64,000 nucleotides of DNA from Bacteroidota bacterium. Its GTDB lineage: Bacteria; Bacteroidota; Bacteroidia; Flavobacteriales; Weeksellaceae. Each line of letters opens with the position of its first letter. Position 1 is the first letter of the stretch. The notes beneath the pieces are model-generated. The model had not been told where the DNA came from and made no database searches. It saw only the letters and a program-made list of their open reading frames with translations. Made by a program: the position numbers and the translations under genes. The DNA lies in NCBI GenBank assembly GCA_018902795.1, contig JAHIQD010000007.1, forward strand, positions 26,191 through 90,190, given 5' to 3'. Below, in pieces: positions 42,452 to 50,090 of the stretch.

Positions 42452-43801
42452 CTATGTTTGCGGAATTCGATGTGTATTGATATTAATGTGAAACTGGCAG
42501 CCTTTTTCGGAGCTGCTTTTTTTAAATTCGGCATTCAGATAACGGATCCGGGAATCTACATTGCTCAAGCCGATTCCGTGGTAACTTTTGCCCAGTTCAA
42601 AACCTTTTCCATTATCTTTAATCATGATACTGATGCAAGGGGATTGATGCGCAATGGTAACTTCCGCTTCCGTGGCCTCAGCATGGTTTACCACATTATT
42701 TATCAGCTCCTGTACGATTCTGTAAATATGGGTTTCGGCAGTTTTGCTGAGTTCGATTTTGTCACCCGAAAATTCGAATTTAATTTTTATTCCATAAAGA
42801 TTTTCAACCTTTAAACACATATTTTCCAGCGCGGCAATAAGGCCGAAATTGGTAATGGACGAAGGAGAAAGGTTGTGGGAAATCTCTCTTATCTGGAGGC
42901 TCGATTTATCAATGATTTCCGTTAACTCCTTTAAAATTCCAACATTTTCGGGGTTTCGGTTCTTCAGATTTAAATAAGCCAGATTGAACTTTATAGCCGA
43001 TAAATCTCCCGCAATACCGTCATGAAGTTCCTCAGCTATTCTTTTTCTTTCCTTCTCTTCCCCTTCCAGCAAACCGTGCAGTTTGCCGATCTGCTGTCTG
43101 TGTTTATGCTTGATTACCTGATGTTCTATTCTGTTTTTTTCATCGTTAATGAGCTTTATTTTATAGGCTAAACCAAGACTAAAAAAAATGGTTTCAATAA
43201 TGTTTCCGATAAAGAAAAACATAATTGGGTTCTTCATATGCAGTGACGGAACAAAACTTCCCACTAACGCAACCAGCGCACACCCTACAAAAGCGAAAAC
43301 CCCGGTGAGAAAAAAGTATTTATGCTTACCGGAATGCGTGATGGTTTTAAGCACCGACAAAACAAAGACCAAAAGCATTAACGGTACAAAAATGTAAAGA
43401 TACAGTGACACAAAAAGATCTGAATTTTTCAGGGTATAACTTAAAAATGCGAAAACCAAAAACAAGGCAAAAATAAATTTGAGAAACAACATCACCCGGC
43501 CGAAAAATTTCTTAGTACGGCGGTCTAAATCAAGGAAATAAAGTGCAAATATGGTATAGAAAGTATAGAAAACGATCTGTATTAAAAAATTCACAATCTG
43601 TGTGAAAACGATAGCGTTGGCGTGCCCTAAAAACCGCATCATGAAGCCTTCGAAACTGTCATAAATGCCATCACTCCGACTCAGCACATAAATGATGAGG
43701 AAGATATTGTACAGTGCGTAATATTTGAAACTGTTGGCTCTCAGATAAATAAAAATCACACTGCTTATAATAATAAAAAGCAGCTGAAATGATATTGCCA
43801 T
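42452..43801 (-). CDS. Sensor histidine kinase (7TM-type input, HisKA_3/HATPase)
   Basis: The 449-residue kinase has six to seven membrane helices (residues about 5-212) that resemble the 7TMR-DISM membrane part but without the usual extracellular N-terminal sensory domain. A coiled coil leads into a HisKA_3 domain with the phosphoacceptor H260 (RKRIAEELHDGIAGDL). The ATPase domain has an N box (QELINNVVNHAEATEAEV) and a G box (IKDNGKGFELG). Such kinases usually act on NarL/LuxR-type regulators, but none is within the window, so it is an orphan. It is transcribed alone on the minus strand. Confidence 0.9.
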   Translation of the reverse strand: MAISFQLLFIIISSVIFIYLRANSFKYYALYNIFLIIYVLSRSDGIYDSFEGFMMRFLGHANAIVFTQIVNFLIQIVFYTFYTIFALYFLDLDRRTKKFFGRVMLFLKFIFALFLVFAFLSYTLKNSDLFVSLYLYIFVPLMLLVFVLSVLKTITHSGKHKYFFLTGVFAFVGCALVALVGSFVPSLHMKNPIMFFFIGNIIETIFFSLGLAYKIKLINDEKNRIEHQVIKHKHRQQIGKLHGLLEGEEKERKRIAEELHDGIAGDLSAIKFNLAYLNLKNRNPENVGILKELTEIIDKSSLQIREISHNLSPSSITNFGLIAALENMCLKVENLYGIKIKFEFSGDKIELSKTAETHIYRIVQELINNVVNHAEATEAEVTIAHQSPCISIMIKDNGKGFELGKSYHGIGLSNVDSRIRYLNAEFKKSSSEKGCQFHININTHRIPQT

Positions 43802-43913
43802 GTTCTACACGAACATTTCCATCACTAAAATTTTAATTCACATTTGGTTTATACTAAATTAGTCTTTTTTTCAATTGATTCAGTTATTATTTTAATTTCC
43901 CTAAAATGCCTTA

Positions 43914-43947
43914 AAAACAAAAAGCCGGAATTAAAATTCCGGCTTTT
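43914..43947 (-). terminator. Terminator of the etfBA operon
   Basis: On the minus strand the 13-bp perfect stem AAAAGCCGGAATT / AATTCCGGCTTTT is nearly loopless and is followed by a T tract. It lies 27 bases after the etfA stop. Confidence 0.88.
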
Positions 43948-43973
43948 CAGTTTATTATAAAAAGATATTCAAA

Positions 43974-44921
43974 TTATCCTTTCAGCGCTTTGATTTTCTG
44001 AGTCAGTTCAGGTATAATCTGGAAAGCATCTCCAACTACGCCATAGTCGGCAGATTTGAAGAACGGTGCTTCAGGATCACTGTTGATGACCACGATTGTT
44101 TTGGAGGAATTTACTCCCGCCAAATGCTGTATCGCTCCGGAAATTCCCACCGCGATATACAGATTCGGAGAAATTGCTTTTCCGGTCTGTCCAACGTGTT
44201 CTGCGTGCGGTCTCCAGCCAATATCTGAAACCGGTTTCGAACATGCTGTTGCCGCGCCCAAAAGACTGGCAAGATCTTCGATCATTCCCCAGTTTTCCGG
44301 AGCTTTCATTCCACGGCCTGCGGAAACTACTATTTCTGCTTCTTTCAAATCTAATTTTCCGGAGCTTTGTTCGTGAGAAATCACTTTGGTATCTTCATTG
44401 GCTACGGATAAGTTTTTCACTTCTTCAGTTCCTGCAGCCGGATTTTCTTTTACCCCGAAAGCATTTTGAGAAACAGTTACAATTACTCCCTGTGCATCAG
44501 CTTTTGCGTGCATAAATCCTTTTCCGGAAAAGGCTCTTCTTTTCACCTGAAAAGGGGAAATACTTTCCGGCGCTTCCAAAACATTGGTGATTAATGAATA
44601 ATCGTTCATGATTGCCAACATTGGAGCTATGGAAGAAGCATCAGTAGTATGAGGAAATACAATAATATTTCCTTTTGCCACTTCATTTACTGCCTGTGCA
44701 TAAGCTTTTGCGCTGAAGTTTTTCAAACCGTCATCTTTAATATTGATCACGTTGTTTGCGCCATATTTATACAAAAGATCCGAAGAATCTGATGGATTTA
44801 CGGTAATTGCACTCACGGTTTCCCCCATTTTATCTGCAATTGCTTTTGCATAAGAAACAGCTTCAAAAGCTGCTTTTTTATAAATTCCGTTTATATTTTC
44901 TGCGTATACGAATACTGCCAT
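43974..44921 (-). CDS. etfA: Electron transfer flavoprotein, alpha subunit
   Basis: The 315-residue alpha subunit has an N-terminal half with the alpha/beta fold and a C-terminal FAD domain with the family signature. The latter is seen as VVSAGRGMKAPENWGMIEDL, GAATACSKPVSDIGW, HVGQTGKAISPNLYIAVGIS and the closing VVINSDPEAPFFKSADYGVV. It carries FAD and moves electrons from acyl-CoA dehydrogenases to the quinone pool through an ETF:quinone oxidoreductase. It follows etfB by 30 bases. The operon has a MarR-type palindrome in its promoter, identical but for one base to that of the beta-oxidation operon. Confidence 0.96.
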   Translation of the reverse strand: MAVFVYAENINGIYKKAAFEAVSYAKAIADKMGETVSAITVNPSDSSDLLYKYGANNVINIKDDGLKNFSAKAYAQAVNEVAKGNIIVFPHTTDASSIAPMLAIMNDYSLITNVLEAPESISPFQVKRRAFSGKGFMHAKADAQGVIVTVSQNAFGVKENPAAGTEEVKNLSVANEDTKVISHEQSSGKLDLKEAEIVVSAGRGMKAPENWGMIEDLASLLGAATACSKPVSDIGWRPHAEHVGQTGKAISPNLYIAVGISGAIQHLAGVNSSKTIVVINSDPEAPFFKSADYGVVGDAFQIIPELTQKIKALKG

Positions 44922-44951
44922 TTTTTGAAATTTTAAATGTTGAATTTTAAA

Positions 44952-45698
44952 TTAAATCACTTTTGCTTCTTCATGAAGTAATCTTACCAACTCGTCAAGA
45001 TGATCAGCAGCAACCATTTTCACAGCCGCTCTCGCCGGAACCGAATCATAAGAAACCCCTTCTACTCTTACTTCGGAAGACACTGCTTCCTGAATATGCA
45101 AAGGTTTTGTTCTTGCAGACATAATTCCTCTCATATTCGGGATGATTAAATCTTTTTCATCCACCATTCCTTTCTGTCCCGCGATAACTGCCGGAAGTTT
45201 TACAGAAATTGTTTCTTTACCACCTTCGATTTCACGAACTGCAGTAGCTTCAGAACCGTTTACTTCCAAACCAACACACGCATTTACAAATGGCTGGTTC
45301 AGCAACTGAGCTACCATACCAGGAACCGCTCCACCATTATAATCAATCGATTCTTTTCCGCAAAGAATTAAATCGTATCCTCCGTTTTGGGCGATGTTTG
45401 CGATTTCTTTTGCTACAGAAAAACTGTCTTTAGGTTCAGCATTTACTCTTACTGCATCATTTGCTCCGATTGCCAAAGCTTTTCTGATTACCGCTTCAGT
45501 GGCAACATCTCCCACGTTTACCACCGTTACGGTTGCACCCTGAGATTCCTGTAGTTTAATTGCCTTTGTTAAAGCAAACTCATCCAACGGATTGATTACC
45601 CACTGAATTCCGTTTTTGTCGAAAGCAGATTTGTCCGCCGTAAAATTAATTTTTGAAGTAGTATCCGGAACACTACTGATACAAACTAATATTTTCAT
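44952..45698 (-). CDS. etfB: Electron transfer flavoprotein, beta subunit
   Basis: The 248-residue beta subunit has the pattern KILVCISSVPDTTSKINFT at the N terminus, GIQWVINPLDEFALTKAIKL, and DLILCGKESIDYNGGAVPGM in the AMP-binding part. It binds AMP and pairs with EtfA. It is the first gene of the two-gene operon. Its promoter has a -7-like box at 45775-45782 and the palindromic operator at 45791-45812, which points to co-regulation with the acyl-CoA dehydrogenase operon at 57 kb. Confidence 0.96.
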   Translation of the reverse strand: MKILVCISSVPDTTSKINFTADKSAFDKNGIQWVINPLDEFALTKAIKLQESQGATVTVVNVGDVATEAVIRKALAIGANDAVRVNAEPKDSFSVAKEIANIAQNGGYDLILCGKESIDYNGGAVPGMVAQLLNQPFVNACVGLEVNGSEATAVREIEGGKETISVKLPAVIAGQKGMVDEKDLIIPNMRGIMSARTKPLHIQEAVSSEVRVEGVSYDSVPARAAVKMVAADHLDELVRLLHEEAKVI

Positions 45699-45774
45699 GT
45701 TTAATTTATTTTAATTTTTTAATTCACATTCACCCTGTGGTTTCCTGTGATAAAATGGAATGTTTTAATTTTTG

Positions 45775-45782
45775 CTAAGATA
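45775..45782 (-). promoter_or_regulatory. -7-like element of etfBA
   Basis: On the minus strand the sequence is TATCTTAG, one base off TAnnTTTG. The palindromic operator ends 8 bases upstream, the same arrangement as in front of marR. Confidence 0.45.
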
Positions 45783-45790
45783 AAAAATTA

Positions 45791-45812
45791 AATATTATGC
45801 ATGCATAGTATT
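45791..45812. promoter_or_regulatory. Palindromic MarR-type operator in front of etfBA
   Basis: The 22-bp palindrome, with core TATGCATGCATA, differs at a single base (T for C at its fifth position) from the perfect palindrome at 57153-57174. It lies where the -33 box of etfB would be, so binding should block transcription. The word TATGCATGCATA occurs nowhere else in the window apart from the sites at 57 kb. Confidence 0.75.
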
Positions 45813-45839
45813 ACTCACATTTTATATTTTATACATAAT

Positions 45840-46544
45840 TTAACTGTTTGGTTTCGACGGCCTAACCTCTATTTTACTTGGAAGCGTGCGAGGATTCATT
45901 TTAAACAGATCCATTACCAGCTCTCCGATATCTTCCGGCTGTATTTTCCAGGCGTCTTTTTCTGACGGTTCATTTCCATTAAAATTGGTGGAAACTGAGC
46001 CCGGCATAATCGTAGAAACTTTGATATTATATTTTCTTAAATCGATCATTGCTGCCTGGGTAAAGCCTACGACCCCAAATTTTGAAGCATTATAACCCGA
46101 ACCGTTTTCAAAGAAATTTGTTCCGGCCAAACTTGCAATACTGATAAAATAACCTTCAGATTTCTTCAGTTCCTTAACCGACGCTTTTAAAGTGTGGAAA
46201 ACCCCGCTAAGATTGGTGTCAATCATATCATTCCACTCCTCCAATTCAAGTTCATCCACCGGTTTGAAAACGCCTAATCCCGCATTCGCAACCACATAAT
46301 CTAATCGTCCGAATTTTTTTATTATTTCTGAAACGGCATTTTTTTCATCGTCAAAATTCTTAACATCAGAAGCAATTCCGAAAACTTTTGTATCATCTTC
46401 CGATAAAATTCTTGCTGCCTCTTCCGCATCTTCCTGTACTCTTCCTGAAACGGCAACTCTAATTCCGTTTTGCAGTAAAACCTGCGCAACTCCAAAACCA
46501 ATACCTTTGGTTCCGCCTGTGATATAAGCCACTTTATCTTTCAT
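45840..46544 (-). CDS. Short-chain dehydrogenase/reductase
   Basis: I take the ATG of MKDKVAYITGGTKGIGFG (234 residues); the ATG 45 bases upstream falls inside the terminator of the previous gene. The NAD(P)-binding loop is TGGTKGIGFG, the structural motif is VANAGLG, and the catalytic tetrad is seen as SIASLAGTN with YNASKFG. The closing part has MPGSVSTNFNG, typical of classical SDRs. Substrate is unknown. The gene lies 28 bases downstream of the etf operator on the opposite side; it is transcribed toward etfB and may be followed by readthrough into it. Confidence 0.88.
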   Translation of the reverse strand: MKDKVAYITGGTKGIGFGVAQVLLQNGIRVAVSGRVQEDAEEAARILSEDDTKVFGIASDVKNFDDEKNAVSEIIKKFGRLDYVVANAGLGVFKPVDELELEEWNDMIDTNLSGVFHTLKASVKELKKSEGYFISIASLAGTNFFENGSGYNASKFGVVGFTQAAMIDLRKYNIKVSTIMPGSVSTNFNGNEPSEKDAWKIQPEDIGELVMDLFKMNPRTLPSKIEVRPSKPNS

Positions 46545-46565
46545 CTGTTCATTGTATTTATGGTT

Positions 46566-46593
46566 AAAAAAATGCCTCCAACGAGGCATTTTA
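46566..46593 (-). terminator. Terminator of the M20 dipeptidase gene
   Basis: On the minus strand AAAATGCCTC pairs with GAGGCATTTT around a 4-base loop, with a T tract after it. Confidence 0.85.
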
Positions 46594-46598
46594 TAGTT

Positions 46599-47981
46599 TT
46601 ATCCTTTAGAATAATTTTCAAAGAAAAGCGGAATACTTTCAATTCCTTTATAGAAATTAAATAATCCGTAATGTTCGTTTGGTGAGTGAATCGCATCAGA
46701 ATCCAAACCGAATCCCATCAACACCGATTTCGCTCCCAAAACCTGCTCGAACATCGCTGTAATTGGGATACTTCCGCCGCTTCTGTAAGGAAGAACTTCT
46801 TTACCGAAAGCGGTTTCCATCGCTTTTTTAGCAGCCCGGAACTCTTTCGTATCGCTTGGCAGAACGTAAGGCATTCCTCCATGATGAGGATTTACCTTTA
46901 CTTTCACGTTTGCAGGAGCTATTTTCTCGAAATATTTGGTGAATTTTTCTGTGATTTCATCCGGAGTCTGATAAGGCACCAAACGCATTGAAATTTTCGC
47001 AAATGCTTTTGACGGAATAACTGTTTTTGCACCTTCACCGGTATAACCGCCCCAAATTCCGTTGCAGTCTAAAGTTGGACGGATCGAAGTTCTTTCTAAA
47101 GTAGTGTAACCTTTTTCGCCTTCCACTCCATTTAAACCGATTGATTTTTTGAAACCTTCAGGATCATCTTTCAGTTTGTTCATTTCAGTTCTTTCTTCAT
47201 CAGAAACCACATCTACATTATCATAAAACCCGTCGATGGTAATATGTCCGTCTTCGTCAATTAAATTGGCAATCATCCGCGAAAGCACATGAATCGGATT
47301 AGGAACTGCTCCTCCATAAAGCCCGGAATGCAAATCTCTGTTCGGTCCTTCCACTTCCACTTCTACATAACTCAATCCGCGCAAACCTGTGGTAACCGTT
47401 GGCTGCTCGTTGGAATAAATGTGCGTATCAGAAATTAAAATCACATCACATGAAAGCTTTTCTTTGTTTTCATTCACGAAAGCTTCCAGACTTTTCGAAC
47501 CTACTTCTTCTTCTCCTTCCAGAATAAATTTAACATTGCAAGGTAAAGTGTTGGTTTTCATCATCGCTTCAAAAGCTTTCAGATGCATGAAAAACTGGCC
47601 TTTGTCATCTGCTGAGCCTCTTGCGAAAATAGCACCTTCAGGGTGAATTTCGGTTTTCTCAATATATGGTTCGAAAGGTGGTTTTGTCCAAAGCTCCAAT
47701 GGATCAGGCGGTTGCACATCATAATGCCCATAAACCAAAACAGTTGGTAAATTTTTATCTAATATTTTCTCCCCGAAAACAATTGGGTAGCCTTTTGTTT
47801 CGCACACTTCTACCTGATCAGCTCCTGCATCTTTCAGGAACTTTGCTACTTCATCCGCACATTTCAAAACTTCATCTTTATAAGCAGGATCAGCGGAAAT
47901 TGACGCAATTTTCAACAGTTCAAAAAGTTCATCAACAAAGCGCTGTTTGTTTTCCTGAATGTAATTTAACGTTTCTTGCAT
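46599..47981 (-). CDS. M20-family dipeptidase
   Basis: The 460-residue metallopeptidase belongs to the M20/M25/M40 group (CNDP-like). Zinc ligands are in VLVYGHYDVQPPDP (H and D), GSADDKGQFFMHLKA (D), EGEEEVGS (E, also the general base), ILISDTHIYS, and near the C terminus SGGSIPITAM plus AIHSPNEHYGLFN (H). The lid domain lies in the middle (about 205-360). It cuts dipeptides in the cytosol; no signal peptide is present. It is upstream of the SDR gene and ends at its own terminator. Confidence 0.9.
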   Translation of the reverse strand: MQETLNYIQENKQRFVDELFELLKIASISADPAYKDEVLKCADEVAKFLKDAGADQVEVCETKGYPIVFGEKILDKNLPTVLVYGHYDVQPPDPLELWTKPPFEPYIEKTEIHPEGAIFARGSADDKGQFFMHLKAFEAMMKTNTLPCNVKFILEGEEEVGSKSLEAFVNENKEKLSCDVILISDTHIYSNEQPTVTTGLRGLSYVEVEVEGPNRDLHSGLYGGAVPNPIHVLSRMIANLIDEDGHITIDGFYDNVDVVSDEERTEMNKLKDDPEGFKKSIGLNGVEGEKGYTTLERTSIRPTLDCNGIWGGYTGEGAKTVIPSKAFAKISMRLVPYQTPDEITEKFTKYFEKIAPANVKVKVNPHHGGMPYVLPSDTKEFRAAKKAMETAFGKEVLPYRSGGSIPITAMFEQVLGAKSVLMGFGLDSDAIHSPNEHYGLFNFYKGIESIPLFFENYSKG

Positions 47982-48023
47982 TTTATTTTTTTATTAAAAA
48001 TTATTAAAATCGAACTTTGTAAA

Positions 48024-48059
48024 AATAAAAAAAATGTCCCGCAGAAGCAAGACATTTTA
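48024..48059 (-). terminator. Terminator of the small lipoprotein gene
   Basis: On the minus strand AAAATGTC pairs with GACATTTT across a 12-base loop, with a T tract after it. Confidence 0.7.
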
Positions 48060-48082
48060 GCAGTTTATATTAAACTTGATTT

Positions 48083-48358
48083 TTATTTTCCAGAATTTGC
48101 AGCAGCGGGTTTTGCTTCCACTTTCGCACTGTCAGTTTTCACAGCCGTTTCTTTTGCTCCTGCCAATTTTACAGAATCGTTCTCCGCAACAGTAGTTTCG
48201 TGAGTTGCAGCAGGCATTCCGTCACCATGAATCACGTCATCGCTGTATCTTTCTGCACCTTCTTCCATTTTAAGAACTCCTTTATTAGAACCGGCCTGAA
48301 TTTTTTTGCAGCTGATTACCAAACTTGCAAGCGCAACACCTAAAATAATTTTTTTCAT
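48083..48358 (-). CDS. Small lipoprotein, low-complexity
   Basis: The 91-residue protein has a lipoprotein signal (MKKIILGVALASLVISC, C17). The mature part is hydrophilic and rich in A, K, E and T (AETAVKTDSAKVEAKPAA-like repeats toward the end), probably unfolded. It begins with KKIQAGSNKGVLKMEEGAER. I know no family function. It is a single-gene unit flanked by a terminator downstream and a 150-base intergenic region upstream. Confidence 0.65.
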   Translation of the reverse strand: MKKIILGVALASLVISCKKIQAGSNKGVLKMEEGAERYSDDVIHGDGMPAATHETTVAENDSVKLAGAKETAVKTDSAKVEAKPAAANSGK

Positions 48359-48508
48359 AAGTAAAATCTATTGTTTTTTACAGGTCATATGCAATCGCTG
48401 AATTTCCACCGTTGTTAACTTTTATATATTGTGGCGATTTCATATAAAATTTTTGATTGCCCAAAAGTAAGAAATATTACTATTTACCACAAAAAATTTG
48501 AATCTTTT

Positions 48509-49672
48509 CTAAACAGATTTCAAAATAATTTTCCCCTTCTGGGTTTGAGTGAAAATTAAATACGCATTTCCGCCATCGTGGATTTTATATTTTTTCTTAA
48601 TTTCTTCGGGCGACAAAGGATGGTTTTTGGAAACAATATTGAACTTTTCTCCCTTTCTGATTTGTTTTGCATCGATAATTTCAACTTCCAAATTTCTTCC
48701 CGGAAATGATGGTAACCGTTCATCAGAAGTATAAAAATGGGAATTCGGATGAAGTTTTTTTACATTGAATTTTTCAGAAACCAGATTAAAACCACCCGAT
48801 TTCAAAACTGCATTATTCGGGATATAAAGAAACTGCAAAGGTTCTGAAAATTCTGAAACAGCCGTTTTTTCCTCTTTAAAATTAAAATTGAATTCAGCAT
48901 CTTTGCTTTCAAGATTAATGCAGGAAATTTCTACATTTTCGGGTTTTGTTGCTGAAGTAATGAAGACCAAAAGTTCTTTCACTTCGTTTTTTACGGCAAT
49001 AATTTGAATTTTTGATATGAAATCCAACACTGAAATCAAATAAGAAATATCAATTAAAGGCGAAAGCTTGATGATGATTTGGTCTGAAATCAGGCTTAAT
49101 TTATTTTGAATTTCGAGTAAATTTGGAGACAGATCTTCGAGGAGAAACTTCTTGTTTTTATGATCGTCACGCCGCGCCGGATCGAGATAAACCAAATCAA
49201 ATTTCTCTGCATTTTTTTCTAAAAAAGTTTCTAAATTTTCATTGATGAAATTGGCTTTTCTACCCAAAACTTCCCAGTTATGTTTCACAATCTCCAAAAG
49301 CTCCGGATTCTGCTCCAATAAAGTAACTTCGTCAAAATTTTTAGACAAAAAATAAGCGTCAATCCCAAAACCGGAAGTCAAATCGATGAACGTTCTGCCT
49401 TTCAGATTTTTGGCCTTAAATTCTGCTGTCGACTGTGATGAAGCCTGCTCCAAATTAAGATTCGGCGGAAAAACAATATGCTCTTTATTTAAGAAAGGAA
49501 ACTTTTTCTGCGCGACTTTTTTCCCTTTAATCTGCTGAACAATTTCAGCCATCGTAACCTCAGAAAACGGCGGTTTCTTTAACAACAAAGAATGCAAATC
49601 GGCATTTAGATTTGCATTGATATAGTTTTGGATGTCATCTCCCACAGATTTCACTGATTTACACTGATTCAA
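48509..49672 (-). CDS. SAM-dependent methyltransferase with THUMP-like domain
   Basis: The protein is up to 387 residues. The methyltransferase core has the SAM loop FIDLTSGFGIDAYFLS, the acidic residue in VTLLEQNPELL and the motif DLVYLDPARRDD, as in RNA/DNA methyltransferases with (N/D)PP-like sites. The C-terminal half (FLYIPNNAVLKSGGFNLVSE and later) resembles the THUMP-like domain of bacteroidetal proteins. The target is unknown. The start is unclear: TTG at 49672 overlaps the GxxExxY stop, GTG at 49645 is alternative, and both codons lie inside the left repeat arm of the inserted unit. The likely original start is gone or lies near residue GDDIQNYINAN. Confidence 0.8.
   Translation of the reverse strand: MNQCKSVKSVGDDIQNYINANLNADLHSLLLKKPPFSEVTMAEIVQQIKGKKVAQKKFPFLNKEHIVFPPNLNLEQASSQSTAEFKAKNLKGRTFIDLTSGFGIDAYFLSKNFDEVTLLEQNPELLEIVKHNWEVLGRKANFINENLETFLEKNAEKFDLVYLDPARRDDHKNKKFLLEDLSPNLLEIQNKLSLISDQIIIKLSPLIDISYLISVLDFISKIQIIAVKNEVKELLVFITSATKPENVEISCINLESKDAEFNFNFKEEKTAVSEFSEPLQFLYIPNNAVLKSGGFNLVSEKFNVKKLHPNSHFYTSDERLPSFPGRNLEVEIIDAKQIRKGEKFNIVSKNHPLSPEEIKKKYKIHDGGNAYLIFTQTQKGKIILKSV
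49638..49663 (+). repeat. Left arm of the GxxExxY unit
   Basis: The arm begins TCTCCCACAGATTTCAC and continues TGATTTACA. It is itself iterated: GATTT-like words (CACAGATTT, CACTGATTT, CACTGATTC) recur every 10-11 bases to 49675. Confidence 0.75.
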
Positions 49673-50052
49673 TTGATGTAACCGTTGATTTTTCTATAAA
49701 TACTTTTATCAATATAATCTGTATTAAAATTTACAAGAATTCCCAATTTCAAACCTGTTAATTTCAGATATGTTAAAAGTTGTTTATGGTGAACGTTTTT
49801 AATCTCTTCTATTGATTTTATTTCTATAATGACTAAATTTTCAACAATGATGTCAGCAATGAAACTTGAGTCAATCGTTAAATCTTTAAAATGTATTGGT
49901 ATTGGCACCTGAGTTTGAACTTTAAGCCCTCTTGTCTGCAAATCGTGCGATAAAATTTTTTCATAAACTTTTTCTAACAAACCAGGACCAAGTTCATTAT
50001 AAACATCAAAAATAGATTTTCGAATTAGGAAACTTATCTCATTCTCATTCAT
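49669..50052 (-). CDS. GxxExxY protein (PD-(D/E)XK-like nuclease fold)
   Basis: The 127-residue protein has the family hallmark GPGLLEKVYE (residues about 22-31) at the end of the first helices. The restriction-like core follows: DSSFIADIIVENLVIIEIKS, in which D and the E-x-K (EIKS) form a PD-(D/E)XK-type site. The C terminus has HHKQLLTYLKLTGLKLGILV and NFNTDYI. These proteins are found in many genomes, often in repeat-rich places, with no proven function. The gene lies between inverted repeats, and its stop overlaps the TTG start of the methyltransferase by four bases. Confidence 0.88.
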   Translation of the reverse strand: MNENEISFLIRKSIFDVYNELGPGLLEKVYEKILSHDLQTRGLKVQTQVPIPIHFKDLTIDSSFIADIIVENLVIIEIKSIEEIKNVHHKQLLTYLKLTGLKLGILVNFNTDYIDKSIYRKINGYIN

Positions 50053-50061
50053 ATAGATTGT

Positions 50062-50087
50062 TGTAGATCTGTGAAATCTGTGGGAGA
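50062..50087 (-). repeat. Right arm of the GxxExxY unit
   Basis: Read on the minus strand it is TCTCCCACAGATTTCAC followed by AGATCTACA, an inverted copy of the left arm with two mismatches in 26. It begins 3 bases after the mutA stop. Confidence 0.75.
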
Positions 50088-50090
50088 AAC

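Larger units (their letters stand above)
49638..50087. mobile_element. Putative 450-bp mobile unit: GxxExxY gene within inverted repeats
   Basis: The unit is bounded by a 17-bp perfect inverted repeat, TCTCCCACAGATTTCAC (49638-49654) and its reverse complement (50071-50087). The homology extends inward to about 26 bp with two mismatches. The sole gene inside is the GxxExxY protein. The unit fills exactly the space between the mutA stop (50091) and the coding part of the methyltransferase gene. There is no transposase, so if mobile it is passive or the GxxExxY nuclease-like protein takes part. Whether it was inserted needs comparison with relatives lacking it. Confidence 0.55.
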
